64,000 nt of DNA, taken from Dimorphilus gyrociliatus (lineage: Eukaryota > Annelida > Polychaeta > Dinophilidae). The DNA is taken from the NCBI GenBank assembly GCA_904063045.1, contig CAJFCJ010000019.1:186001-250000 (forward strand), in the 5' to 3' direction. A program made the translations under genes and the position numbers. A model generated the notes under the pieces. It was given only the letters and a program-made list of their open reading frames with translations, searched no databases and was not told where the DNA came from. Below, piece after piece: positions 25,318 through 37,248 of this stretch (position 1 is the stretch's first letter; each line of letters begins with the position of its first letter).

Positions 25318-28300
25318 ATGACCGAAAATCAGGGAATGCAACATCTAATCCCAGTTGTCAACAAACTGCAAGATGCCTTTGCTTCATTAGGTGTTCCGTT
25401 ATCTCTTGATTTACCACAAATAGCTGTCGTTGGCAGTCAAAGCGCTGGAAAGAGTTCAGTTTTGGAAAATTTTGTGGGCAAGTAAGTAAATAACGCTGTC
25501 TAGTGACATTTGAAAAAATATCAACTCTCATTGTCTCATTTTATGGAGATGAACGATAATTTAAATGATATCGAATTTTCGGTGTAATGTCAGGCCACTC
25601 CATAATGATATTGATTCGTTCTCAAAGCGTATTATTCGCGGAATAGATAAGAACTAACTTGGTGGGGTGATTCTTGTTTTTACCAGGTCAACTATTTGTT
25701 GACAATTTCCTCGATTACTGGAAGAGAACACCCAGTAATTAAGTTTTAGGGGGCGGTTTTTTTCTTTCGCGCCAAGTTCTGATCTATATAATTTTCATTT
25801 CATTTTCAACAGGGACTTTTTGCCTCGTGGTAGTGGAATCGTAACTCGGAGACCTTTAATCCTGCAGCTCATCAATAGTAATACTGGTAAGTTGAATGTT
25901 TATAATAAATAGTCATATGCTATGTTTTTGAAGACATGTTTATAAATTTTATTAGTACAATTATGTAATTAGGTCTATTATATACTAACAACAGCACTTG
26001 TTATTCATATAGTTTCATTTTCTTATTAATTTGTACCAGGTAGTTAATTTACCAATTTGGTAGCTAAGAACGTAACTAGTAGCGCTCAGGGTTGCTTTAT
26101 CGATTATTACTAGCATTGAGAAGTACATATAAGGGCTTCAATCTATAACATATATGTTTCAACTTCTCGGATTTGCTATTGGTAAAATGATATTTCTCTT
26201 TTTTCCTTACAGAATATGCTGAATTTTTACACTGTAAAGGACGCATTTTCTCGGACTTTGATCAGGTTCGAGCTGAAATCGAAGCTGAAACAGATCGCAT
26301 TACAGGAACAAATAAGGGGATTTCAAATGTTCCAATTAACCTTCGTGTATATTCACCACACGTTCTTAATCTTACACTCATCGATCTTCCGGGTCTTACG
26401 AAAGTACCTGTAGGTGATCAACCTCACGACATTGAACAGCAAATTAGGAATATGCTTTTGGAATTTATTAATCGGGAAAGTTGCTTAATTTTGGCTGTTT
26501 CTCCAGCGAATACTGATCTTGCAAATTCAGATGCGCTGAAAATTGCCAAAGAAGTAGACCCTCAAGGTGTTCGGACAATCGGAGTTGTGACAAAATTGGA
26601 TTTGATGGATGAAGGAACTGACGCAAGAGATATTCTGGAAAACAAAACACTACCGTTACGAAGGGGTTATATTGGAGTTGTCAATAGATCTCAAAAGGAT
26701 ATTGACGGACGTAAAGACATAAAGGCAGCTCTATCTTCTGAGCGAAAATTCTTCTTGTCTCATCCAGCTTATAGACATATTGCTGATAAATTAGGAACAC
26801 CTTATTTACAGAAAACTCTCAATCAACAATTGACTAACCATATTCGGGACACACTACCTGGTCTTCGAAGCAAGTTACAAGCTCAATTTCTATCGATGGA
26901 AAGAGACGTGGAAGAATACAAGAACTTTAGTCCCAATGATCCGACTATAAAAACTAAGGCCATGATGCAAATGACTACAGAATTTGGTGGTGATTTCGAG
27001 AAGTCAATTGAAGGAACAGGATCCGAAATTTCAACGAATGAACTTTCCGGTGGAGCAAAGATCAATCGGATATTTCATGAGAGATTTCCTTTTGAACTGG
27101 TAAAAATGGAGTGTGACGAGAAAGAATTGCGCCGTGAAATTACTTATGCTATTAAAAACATCCATGGTATACGTACGGGTTTATTTACACCAGATATGGC
27201 ATTCGAAACCATCGTTAAGAGACAAATCGAAAAACTAAAGGAGCCATCCTTAAAATGCGTTGACATGGTAGTTTCTGAGCTAAGTAACGTCATTCAGAGG
27301 TGTACTGACAAAATGAATCGTTATCCTGTACTCCGCGAAGAGACAGAAAGAATAGTAACCATGAAGGTCCGAGAATGCGAGATGAATACCAAGAATCAGT
27401 TAATCCTTATGGTCAACATTCAATTATCTTATATGAATACCAATCATGAAGATTTTATTGGATTTGCCAAGTAAACTATTTTATAATATATTTGTTTTTG
27501 ATCTAACTAACTGAATATACTTTACAACAGCGCTCAACAAAAGTCGGAAACGTCTTCAAAACGTAAACTTGGAAATCAAGTCATCCGAAAAGGTTGGCTC
27601 TCTCTCCATAATGTTTCCTTCATAAAGGGAGGCTCGAAAGAATTTTGGTTTGTTCTTTCTGCCGAAACTTTGGCATGGTATAAGGATGAAGAAGAGAAAG
27701 AGAAGAAATATATGTTACCATTAGACAACTTAAAAGTATATAAACTTTCGCTAGAAATTAGATTTGTAGCTTTTTTTTATTATTAATCTTTTATAATTTC
27801 AGGTCAGAGACATTGAATCGGGCTTTATGTCTCGTTCTCATAAATTTGCTTTGTTTTCCACCGACACCCGTAACGTCTATAAAGACTATAAGCAGTTAGA
27901 ATTAGGAGCAGAGTCCCAGGATGACGTTGATAGCTGGAAAGCGTCTTTCCTAAGAGCTGGAGTATATCCTGAACGGAATACGGATGTAGAGAGAGAATCT
28001 GTAAGTTAAGATTTTGTTTTACGCATCCTTCTGGAGTTCATAATCTTGCTATTAATACTTTATTTTACAATTTCTTTATTTTTTACAGAGTAATTATGTA
28101 CGTTTTATTTGAATATTTACATCTGTTTTAAGTAGTATCTAACTCTGCACAGAGATTTATACATATATAGATATGTATATATATATATATATATATATAA
28201 AACATATATAATTAGTTATTAAAAAAAAAATTAGAGGCAGCCTATATATTATTTTTTTAAACAATTAATAACGATATTCTTTGTTTAATTAATTCAAAAA

Positions 28301-30993
28301 AAAAAGATTATTTATTTTTTACTCACAATCTTTTTTCTTCCACATGAAATCTATCAATATAAAAAAAATTTACCGTTTTAAAGCTAGTAAGTTTCGTACT
28401 GATGGCTATATCACAATTATTATTTTATTCTTTTTTTTTTGCTGAGTGATTTTCTCATTGTCAGAGTGAATTAAAAACAAAAACAATATCAACATTTTAT
28501 AAAATATAAATCTTTCGAAAAATTTCTTTTTTTTTTTTTTTCCCCCAAATAATCCAAAAAAAAGATTAATTTAATGGAATGTTCTTTAGTTTTTATTTAT
28601 TTATTTATTTACCTATTACTAAATTTTGTCAGTGTAGCTCACAATAAACATTATCATTTACCCTGCTCTCTCTGTCAAGAAAAAAAAAAAGAAAAAGAAA
28701 GAAATATTTTTATATTTAATGATAATAATAATAATAATATCAATGGCAACAACAAAACAGAATAGCTTCCGCTATTTCAGCTTTCATATATTTTAATGTA
28801 TAATTATTAAAAACAAAAAAAAAACAATACTTAAAAAAAAAACAATGATTAATTAATTGTTCCAAGCAGGCAATTAAAGTCAGCTTATGTGGCTTACATG
28901 TTTTGGAAACTAAAAAGTAGTTAAAATATTCAATTTTGACTATTAAAAAAATATCTATTATTTCTATTTTCATTTATTTTTATTTTGTTAAACAATTTTT
29001 TTTTTAAATAATAAATTAACAGCGAGGTGAAGAATTAGGATCAACCGATCCTCAACTAGAAAGACAAGTTGAAACTATTAGAAATCTTGTGGACAGTTAT
29101 TTAAAAATTATTCATAAAACTGTTCGAGATTTGGTCCCAAAGACTGTGATGTACATGATAATAATGGCAGTAAGTGTAATAATTTTTATTTCCTCGTCGA
29201 CAGGGTTCGCGTGACTCAGAAATGGGTTCCATCGACCCACAATTAGAAAGACAGGTGGAAACAATCAGGAATCTCGTCGACTCTTACATGCAAATAGTGA
29301 ATAAGACCCAACGGGATCTTGTTCCCAAAGCCGTTATGCATATGATAATTAATGAAGTGAGACTTTCGATCTAAGACATTTAGTTCACTTTTTTTACGTT
29401 AGAAAAATTTTTATTAAGCTTATCTGGCTCTTGGTTTAAATGTCGTATTCTTTTACTATATTTTACTCCTAGCTTTCCTTACGCATGAAATATATTTACA
29501 CTAGCAATGTAAACTTTTGGGATTTGCACTACTTTTTACTATGGTTGGGATTTCCAGGAAAAAAATATAATTTAGGCTTAGTCTAACTTTTTGTTAGTTT
29601 CAACCTGTAGTGGTTATGCTCCCTGTCGACTTGTTAACTTTGTTAATGTTTCATCACTGTATTTTTTTTCCAAAGACAAAAAGCAATTTTATACTTTTCT
29701 TTTACAGTTAAAGGCATTTATTTCAAAGGAACTATTAGCCCACCTTTATTCATCAGGAGATCAGGTAAAAATGAGATAAGCAACTTGAATGTTTTTTAAC
29801 ATATTAGCAATCTACGTCTTAGAATAATCTGATGGAGGAAAGTCCAGAAGAAGCTCAAAAACGAGAGGATACTCTTCGAATGTATCAGGCAACTAAGGTG
29901 ATTTATCTGAAAACTTTTATAAAAAATATATTCAGACTAACTAATAATTAATTACACTCGTAATAGGAAGCGTTAAAAATCATTTCGGAAGTCTCGACAC
30001 AAACAGTATCGACTCCATTGCCACCACCGGTAAATGACGAATGGCTGGCAAATAGCGGATCAAATTCTTCGTAAGTACAGAATAGACAAAAAAAAGAAAG
30101 AGTTAGATAAGATTTTCTATGCATCGAAAACTAGTAAATCGTAGACTTGATATTGTAGTTCTTTAAACGTTCTTTTTTTATGGTTTTTTTTGTCTCTGTT
30201 TACTACTTTATTTCGTATATCGATGAATTATTTTGCACGAGCACGTATATTGCATGCAGACCTCATTATCACCATAACCATGAAATTTCGAACGGTCCTG
30301 GATCGTGGTCACATATGCATAGTAAGCCTGCAGTTCCAGCAAATAAACCTCCACACGGGTAAGTTCGTTGTGACTTTGAAACACTAGATGATTGATAGGT
30401 AGAATTCTGCTTGTCTGAACTCCGTTGATTTTAGTGACTAAAACTTGGAATGACGAATGATATTTTCTAACAATTTTTTCGTCTTTTTTTTTTTATTGCA
30501 ACCGATTTTACAGGCAAGCTAAGTATGTATTTCTGTCATCTAGACTCTGTAGTTTTTAGTTTGATTGAAGTTATTCTTTCCATTATCTTTCTTTTCCTTG
30601 AAAATCTTTGTTGGAGAAATTTTCCTTCTATTTACACTTCAATTTGTCATGTGGAAACATTTTGTTTTTTTTTGTTAGAATGAACAGTCGTGGACCGCCG
30701 TCAGCTTCTACCATGCGAAGTGCACCTGCACCCCCTTCAGCGAGACCCGCTGTAGGGGCACCTTCAAGACCAGCGCCATCACGACCAGCTCCAAGTCCAA
30801 CCCCAGTTCAGCAAGGAGGTGGTCTACCACCTCCTCTAATACCTCAGTAATACAAATTATACTTTGTACTTGAAATAATTTTATACTTTTAACACTTTTT
30901 CTCTTGTTTATTTCTTATAGACGTCCTGTTCCTGGAGGAGCGGCGCCGCCACCAGTGCCAGGCCGACCGAGTATGCCATCTAGACCGCAGTAA
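25318..30993 (+). CDS. DNM: Dynamin (Shibire/DNM1-like) GTPase
   Basis: The ATG at 25318 starts [20 protein letters not shown]. The GTPase domain shows the P-loop GSQSAGKSS, the switch I segment GIVTRRP, DLPGL and TKLD. A long exon (26214-27472) covers the rest of the G domain and the stalk. The PH domain (about 27590-27990) keeps [14 protein letters not shown] with its membrane-binding loop (SFIKGG). The GED is split over two alternative exons (29023-29169 or 29204-29356), then about 29708-29764, about 29823-29898 and about 29968-30071. A histidine-containing linker exon and a proline-arginine tail follow ([13 protein letters not shown]-type SH3 ligands), ending at 30991-30993. All domains of a classical endocytic dynamin are present in order. 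It cuts clathrin-coated vesicles from the membrane. The stalk has no exon pair like vertebrate 10a/10b because that region is one exon. Confidence 0.95.
28001..29022 (+). other. Long AT-rich dynamin intron ahead of the GED exon pair
   Basis: This intron of about 1.0 kb separates the PH exon (ending GAATCT at 28000) from the first GED alternative. It is unusually long for this gene and contains (TA)n at about 28165-28198, poly-T and poly-A runs and TTTA repeats near 28595. No open exon with coding character was found in it. Confidence 0.6.
29023..29356 (+). other. Mutually exclusive GED exons of dynamin with 34-nt gap
   Basis: Exon a (29023-29169, 49 codons) and exon b (29204-29356, 51 codons) are both phase 0 and encode homologous versions of the same GED helix, sharing [18 protein letters not shown] and then differing ([19 protein letters not shown] against [19 protein letters not shown]). 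The gap 29170-29203 is only 34 nt, although it has GTAAGT and CAG ends. Such an intron is too short to be spliced, which should enforce use of one exon only. Exon b is nearer to fly and vertebrate dynamin. Confidence 0.85.
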
Positions 30994-33288
30994 ACGAACA
31001 GAGAAGAGAGAGAAATTGTACATTGTTACTAGTCAACACACGCTTAAAAAGTTGCTTCTCTCTTTAGATGATACTACATAGGCAGTGCGATAATTATTAC
31101 ATATTTTGCGAACTTTTAATCGATTTAGCATAGCAATAAAATATATGTTTAGTGACGTGTATTGAATCAATCATTGCTGTTGATGCATTGATCAATTACA
31201 TTCCAGATATATAGTTTACAGTGACACTGTAGATCAGTGGTCGTTTCTATCCTGTGCACGAAAGGAACATTAAGTGTCATTCGTTAAGTCGACGTACATT
31301 TTGATTAAAATATTTGTCTTAAGCTATACATACCAACTGATCAAATAAAGTATTTATGATTAGTCAGATTACTCACATCGTAATGTCTCCTAACAGTATG
31401 TGCATAAATCAAATAAAAGAATCTTGCAATGTACGATTATTTCTCGAAATTCACTGTTCAAAAACTCTTAACATTTGACACTAACTCTTGTCCAAATTTT
31501 CCAACAGATTCATGGTATAAAAAGTGATAAATTCGTTCATAACTTTCATTCAAAAACTGAAACAGTCAAAATTATAGTTGAACTTTTTCAGCCATATTTA
31601 AAAATGTATTATTGAAATTTCTACCAATAAAAAATATTTTTGCCAAATGAAATAATTTCTTTATTTTACCAGTTTATCGTCATATTTTCCACAAATATAT
31701 ACACCACACATACACGGCAAACACTGAATAAGAGTACGAATTATCCGATATCATACTTTTGAGGTTTTATCACGAATGTTTATATAAAAAACGGATATAT
31801 TTCACGTTGTAGAGATATTAATATTCACTTAATGAATTAATGAGTAAGAGAAAACTTTTTCGTAATTAGTCTCATTACAGTAAAGAAATTAAAAGCCCGT
31901 TGAAAGGAAACTGCTACTATTTCTCGTTAAAGAATATTGTAGGAAAACAACAATGGATTATCAATAGAGATTATTAGCATAGGAGTAAATGTAACAACAA
32001 AAACAATAACCTAAATTATATAAGCTCTGACAAACATTGATGGAAAACAGTGTACACTATATCCGAATACTACAGTTTTTTTTTCTGCACATATTTAATA
32101 GTTTTAAAAAATGACCATAACAAAATGACAAAATTAACATCTTTTGTTACCATCAAAGGATGTAAAAATCGATAATAATATGGAGAAAAATGTTAAATTA
32201 GAAGCATTGCTTAATGGAATCCTTTCTGTGTTCTTTTCTAATTTTACTTTAAACTACAAAGCGAATTTGATTAAAATAATATTGTCTATTTAGAGCTATA
32301 AATAAATAGATAATCCTTTTTAAAAAATAACGCTAATAAAGTCTTTTACAGTAGCAAAGGTGAATAGTACATTTTATAGAATAAAGAATAAAGTAATAAT
32401 GTGATAAATATTTTCACATGTAAATAAATTGCGATTATTTATTAATAGTAATAATGATATATTTATATCTATGTTTAAAGATTACATAAAAAAGGAAGTT
32501 TCTCAAGGTGATCTTAACCCAAAAATAAATAGAACGTAGTGATAAAAGGGAAAATTTCATGAGTTAAAAAATTATTTTTATTGTGTTTTTTTCTTTTCTT
32601 CTCTTACTTTTTACTTTTTTTTGTTTTGTTCTTTAACTCTGTTGGACATTTTTATTTCATAAGAAAGTTAAAGGTTAACATTTCAATTTTCAATGTAACG
32701 ACTGTTTAAATTTTACACTTGACAAGGATAATAAATAATTACATTCAGCTGCAAGTTAGTGTATATACATTTTTCACTTATTGTTTATTTTAACTAGTAT
32801 GGTTACGGGATCTCAATCATGTCTACAAAGTAAAGGATCTAATGATCAAAAGAGACTGTTTAGAACATTTACTCATTTGTAATGTCGTTCAAACATGTTG
32901 TTATTGCAGAACTTGTACGTACACGTACGCTATTATACTTGTTTATATTTTTGAAGTACCTTTCGCCCTTCCGATATTTAAACAACACTTTGTATAGTCA
33001 TTTATTTTCTGACTTTATGACAAAATATTTCACACTTTCTAGGTTTTCTCTTTATTATGAGTATAGAAATAACGCTAATCGGTTTATAATCCCCAAGCTA
33101 TGCTTATGTAAGCTGGTCATATGTCGGCCTATATGTAGAGTAGCGTATATTTTTCTGAATTATGAAAGTTTCTTTTTATTTTTTCGGTAGCTTATTATCT
33201 TTTAGACTTTAAATATCATCATTAAGCTGTAATCTAATACTTCTGCAAGGGCTGAGAAAACAACGTTTTTAATACGCAAAGGCCTACC

Positions 33289-33396
33289 ATGGCGGCCTTG
33301 CGTAGTAATACATTAGAATTCCAACCCGCCGCAAGCGCCACTACTATCGGCGAACTAGTTCCAGGTGCAGTGTTGTATAACTCGCTTATAGAATAA
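33289..33396 (+). CDS. Candidate 35-codon smORF or first exon
   Basis: ACCATGGCGGCC is an excellent Kozak/TISU start. It opens 35 codons (MAALRSNTLEFQPAASATTI ...) and stops with TAA. The patch is clearly more GC-rich than its neighbours. A possible donor (CCAG|GTGCAG, around 33362-33367) would instead make it a first exon. No homologue is recognised, so coding status is uncertain. Confidence 0.25.
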   Translation: MAALRSNTLEFQPAASATTIGELVPGAVLYNSLIE

Positions 33397-33544
33397 CAAC
33401 CATCTCATATAATTTTAAATTACAATTTAAAATTTTATTTTTAAATATGTAATTTCACTTTTGCCAGATAATATTCATCGAAATCGTATAATTTAGACAA
33501 AAGCTAACCGGAAGTATCGAGTAGTTATGCGTATGTTATGAATC

Positions 33545-33560
33545 CAAGATGGCGGACTGA
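33545..33560 (+). promoter_or_regulatory. TISU/YY1 element with 3-codon upstream ORF (PPP4R3)
   Basis: CCAAGATGGCGGACTGA contains the TISU/YY1 core. The ATG at 33549 encodes only Met-Ala-Asp before TGA at 33558-33560. It lies 360 bp upstream of the PPP4R3 ATG, in the same orientation. Confidence 0.45.
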
Positions 33561-33908
33561 TTGAGTTCATGTTGCGTTGTTTTCAGGTCAGTAGTTTTAC
33601 GTTTAAATCTAGAGCTTTTTCTCGATCGGTGACAGTCTTATAATGTGATTTATATGTGTTTTTGTTAGTATGTTAAAAATCAAGTAGTTTTTTTTAATTA
33701 ATGCCTTTGAAAATAGAGCATGTTTACACGGTGAATTCAATTTCTGTGCAGTTCCTTCGATTTATGTTCCATGTTCTGTAAAATTCGTTTTAAATCTAGG
33801 CAAAACGGTGGGTTATCTGGTTTGCGAATTAAGTTTGAAGCGTTATGAAGAAGATTGTCTTGGAAAAAGAGTCACCATTTTCGATATCTTTAAAAGACTA
33901 ACGTGATT

Positions 33909-36532
33909 ATGGCGGCAGAAAGTCAACAAGTTGGCACTACTCGAAGACGTGTAAAGTTATACACATTAAATGAAGAGAGGCAATGGGATGATCGCGGAAC
34001 TGGACATGTTTATTCCACTGATAACGGATCTCTCGAAGGAGTGACTCTAATAGTCAAATCTGAATCTGATAGTAAGTTACCGAAATACGACATGTTTTTT
34101 TTAATCACAATTTTTTTGAAAATATAGTGAGTATTCTCCTCGAATCGAAAATTCAAACCGATACGGCGTATCAAAAACAACAAGAGACTCTTATTGTTTG
34201 GGCCGAAACAGATTCTCATAATCTCGCTCTTAGCTTTCAAGAGAAAGCAGGATGTGATGAAATTTGGGAAAAAATTTGTCAGGTACAAGGCAAGGACCCC
34301 AGTGTGGAGTCTACCCAGGAAGGTGATGAATCCGAAGATGAGCGATACGAAGAATCGATATCGGATACTGGTCCTGGTGCAATATCGACTTCTCCAGTCT
34401 TATTACCTCCTTGCGAGGTTTCTAAACTGCCACAAATTGCCGAAATAGTACAAATGGCCATAACGACACCTGTAAAACGGGAACAGCTCGCTCTTGAAGT
34501 CGAAAACGAAGGATACATTCCGAAGTTGCTAGAGGTTTTTAGAATGTGCGAAGATTTAGAAAACAAAGAGGGATTGCATAAAGTGCATGACATTATTAGG
34601 AATTTAATTTTATTAAATCGTACGCCATTATACGAAGTTATGTTCTCGGAAGATAACATTATGGATGTTGTTGGAGCTTTAGAATATGACTCGAATACCG
34701 ATCAACACATGCAGCACAGGGAATTCTTAAAAGATCGGGTTCAATTTCGACAAGTTCTTCCTATGACTAATACTGACCTGTTGAATAAGATACATCAAAC
34801 TTACAGAGTGCAATATGTGCATGATGTCGTTATGCCGACGCCATCAGTGTTCGACGAGAACGTTTTAACAGCACTTAATTCTTTCCTATTTTTTAATAAA
34901 GTTGATATTGTAACCATGCTTCAAGATGACGACAATTTCCTTCAAATGCTCTTCTCTCAGTTGGTTGAAGAATCGACGGATGACAGTCGACGCTTGGAAT
35001 TGCTTCTATTTTTGAAGGAATTGTGCAGTTTTGCCCAGACACTTCAACCAGTCAATCGAGAAATGTTTTTCAGGACTCTCTCTAATGTCGGATTTCTATC
35101 GTCACTTGAAGTTATACTGGGATTCGAAAAGGAGCAGCTACGACAAATATCAATTGACATTTTAGCATTGGCTGTCGAATACTGTGCATCGGCTATAGTA
35201 GAATATATTTTGAAGGAGGGTCAGCAAAAGTCAGAAGACGATGAAATGCTGATCAATATTCTTATTGAGCAAATTATTCATGATACTGATTCGGAATTGG
35301 GACTTGCAGCCCAGATAACGGGCATTCTAAAGATGTTAATAGATCCCGATAACGCAATTGATTCAACGAGTAGTTCGAAGTGCGAAAAGAACGACTTGAT
35401 TAAATTTTTTTATAAGCACAGTATGCACAACCTGACTGCTCCCTTATACGCGAACACTGCTGACGGAAAGCCTAGCAGGGATGACTACAAGACGGCAATG
35501 CTGCTCTCTCTAATTTTGGATTTGATTACGTTTTGTTTAGAACGACACTCTTTTCATATAAAAAATTATGTGCTTAATAAGGACTTATTTACAAGGGTTC
35601 TTATTTTAATGAAATCTAAGCACTCATTTTTGGCACTGACTGCTTTAAGGCTTATCAGGAAGGTTGTAGCACTAAAAGACGAATTTTATTTAATGTGTAT
35701 AGCAAGGACTAATCATCTAAAATTCGTTGTGGATGCTTTTCTATTAAATGGTCCACGATATAATCTTCTCAATTCGGCAATAATTGAATTGTTTGAATTT
35801 ATAAGAGTGGACGGAATTAAGACATTGGTCACTAATATTGCCGAAGTTCATTGGCCTCGATTAGAGCATGTGAAATATGTTACAACTTTTAGGTTGATTA
35901 GAGATCAGTACGAGCAACACAAACAATTGTCAGATGATTGTACTTCCGTGACAGCAACTCCAGGTTCAGCTCCTCTAGATGGCGTTAGACAAAGATTTAG
36001 GAGAGATGATCGAAGTCCCGACGTCGATGAGGAAATGTGGTTCGAGCAGGATGATGAATCAGATTTAGCAACTGCTGTACCAGAACTACTTAGACCAGAG
36101 CCTAATAGGATCGAACAAAACTTTACTAAAAAATCAGGTAAGTTATTTTTGAAAAAGTTCTCTGTTTATAATACTGATAAGCTTTCCTTTATAACAGTGA
36201 ATGATGTAGAGGATATTGTTACTGCGCCACGCATATTCTCCAGAAACTCTCCAATTCAAATTCATTTAAGGACTCCTCTACCCTTAACGCCTTCACCACC
36301 ACCGTCCAGTCCAAATTCAAGCCCGAGCACACAGGCTGATGTTAAAGGCCCTATCAAAAATGGACAGTCGGAGGTAGTTAGCGAGAATACCACTGAAGCT
36401 CAAACTAGTTCAAGCACTTGTCCCCAGAGCGTTATTGGACTAGTTGATTATCCGTCAGACGAAGACGATGACGATGATAATAATTCTGACGAGACTCAAT
36501 CGAAACGTATTCGTTTGGAAAATCCGTCTTGA
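33909..36532 (+). CDS. PPP4R3: PPP4R3 (SMEK/Falafel), PP4 regulatory subunit 3
   Basis: Exon 1 is 33909-34071 and exon 2 runs 34128-36532 after a 56-nt intron. The N-terminal EVH1/PH-like domain starts [21 protein letters not shown] and ends with [20 protein letters not shown]. It is followed by the SMK-1 domain and an ARM-like helical body ([61 protein letters not shown]). The C-terminus is acidic with the family motifs [15 protein letters not shown] and a basic KRIRLE tail (nuclear signal). PPP4R3 targets PP4c/PPP4R2 to substrates in DNA repair, development and insulin/FOXO signalling. A 60-nt GTAAGT...CAG segment (36138-36197) in the C-terminal linker is divisible by three and free of stops, so the protein may exist with or without 20 residues there. 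Confidence 0.95.
36138..36197 (+). other. In-frame 60-nt intron or exitron in PPP4R3
   Basis: The segment begins GTAAGT, ends TTTATAACAG and has a T-rich 3' part, as in the other short introns here. It is exactly 60 nt and open in the PPP4R3 frame. The residues it would encode ([18 protein letters not shown]-like) are unlike the surrounding acidic linker, so I favour a real intron, optionally retained. Confidence 0.6.
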
Positions 36533-37248
36533 GTGAATATTTTTGCCTTTTTGGTTTTTGTCTGTTATTTGTTAAGCAGTGTCCGCTTTGTACAGTTTGT
36601 TTTGTGATGTTTGTAAAAGTGTATAGAAGAACCAATAACACGTTTGTTTTATAGTTTTACAGTTCATGTAATATGAGGGCGAGCTGTATAGAAAGACAAA
36701 ATTGTACATGGAGACAATGTGTGTCGCATTTATCTTTTTTATGACAAAGTAGTACATTTAATATATAGATATATATATGAATATATATATATGTATATAA
36801 AACGCAAATATAAAGCATATATATACCTGCATATATATATATAAACATATTGTATATATATATATATGACTGTATTTATGTGTATATATACATAGGTGTC
36901 TAATTTATTAATACGTTTCCATCGAGGATTTAGTTTTTATTATCGCAGCGTGTTACGGTGTATGGTTGGACGACATTCATTTAAGAAGAAGACGTCAATG
37001 TATTGCATTCTGACAAAAATGATCAGCTGAATAAATATAAATCTATAAAAAAAATTAATCAGCAATAGTCTTGAAACTTCCATTTAACACAAACTCACAA
37101 CACACTAAAACGGAATAGTTTCTGGTCCCTGTATACGTAGAATGTTAATTATGTGGACGGCTTTTTAGAGAAACCCATATTGATATCGTTATTCTTAAAT
37201 TGTTTAAAAAAATCACACAATGCTATAATTATCATTTTGTAAAAGGAA
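36533..37248. repeat. Convergent 3' UTRs with (TA)n microsatellites
   Basis: The gap lies between PPP4R3 (+) and the FERM gene (-). An interrupted TATATA array covers about 36760-36900. PPP4R3 has AATAAA at 37030-37035, and the FERM gene has TTTATT (AATAAA on its strand) at 36904-36909, so the two transcripts probably overlap by more than 100 nt. No gene is seen. Confidence 0.55.

Larger units (their letters stand above)
30994..33908. other. Spacer: dynamin 3' UTR, AT-rich DNA, PPP4R3 promoter
   Basis: The left part is the dynamin 3' UTR, with AATAAA near 31135 and 31344. From about 31450 to 33230 I see only AT-rich DNA; a 102-codon frame at 32882-33190 has no coding character. A locally GC-richer patch at about 33280-33365 contains a 35-codon ATGGCGGCC-started frame. 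The stretch 33540-33908 is the presumed PPP4R3 promoter and 5' UTR. Confidence 0.5.

Noticed and set aside
32882-33190. 102-codon plus-strand frame in the dynamin/PPP4R3 spacer
   Set aside because: It has an AT-driven composition (F, Y, L, I, N), no splice context and no recognisable motif. A few frames of this length are expected by chance in AT-rich DNA of this size.
36760-36900. TATATA array as a possible mobile element end
   Set aside because: No inverted repeats, target duplication or transposase-like frame is nearby; a simple microsatellite is enough.
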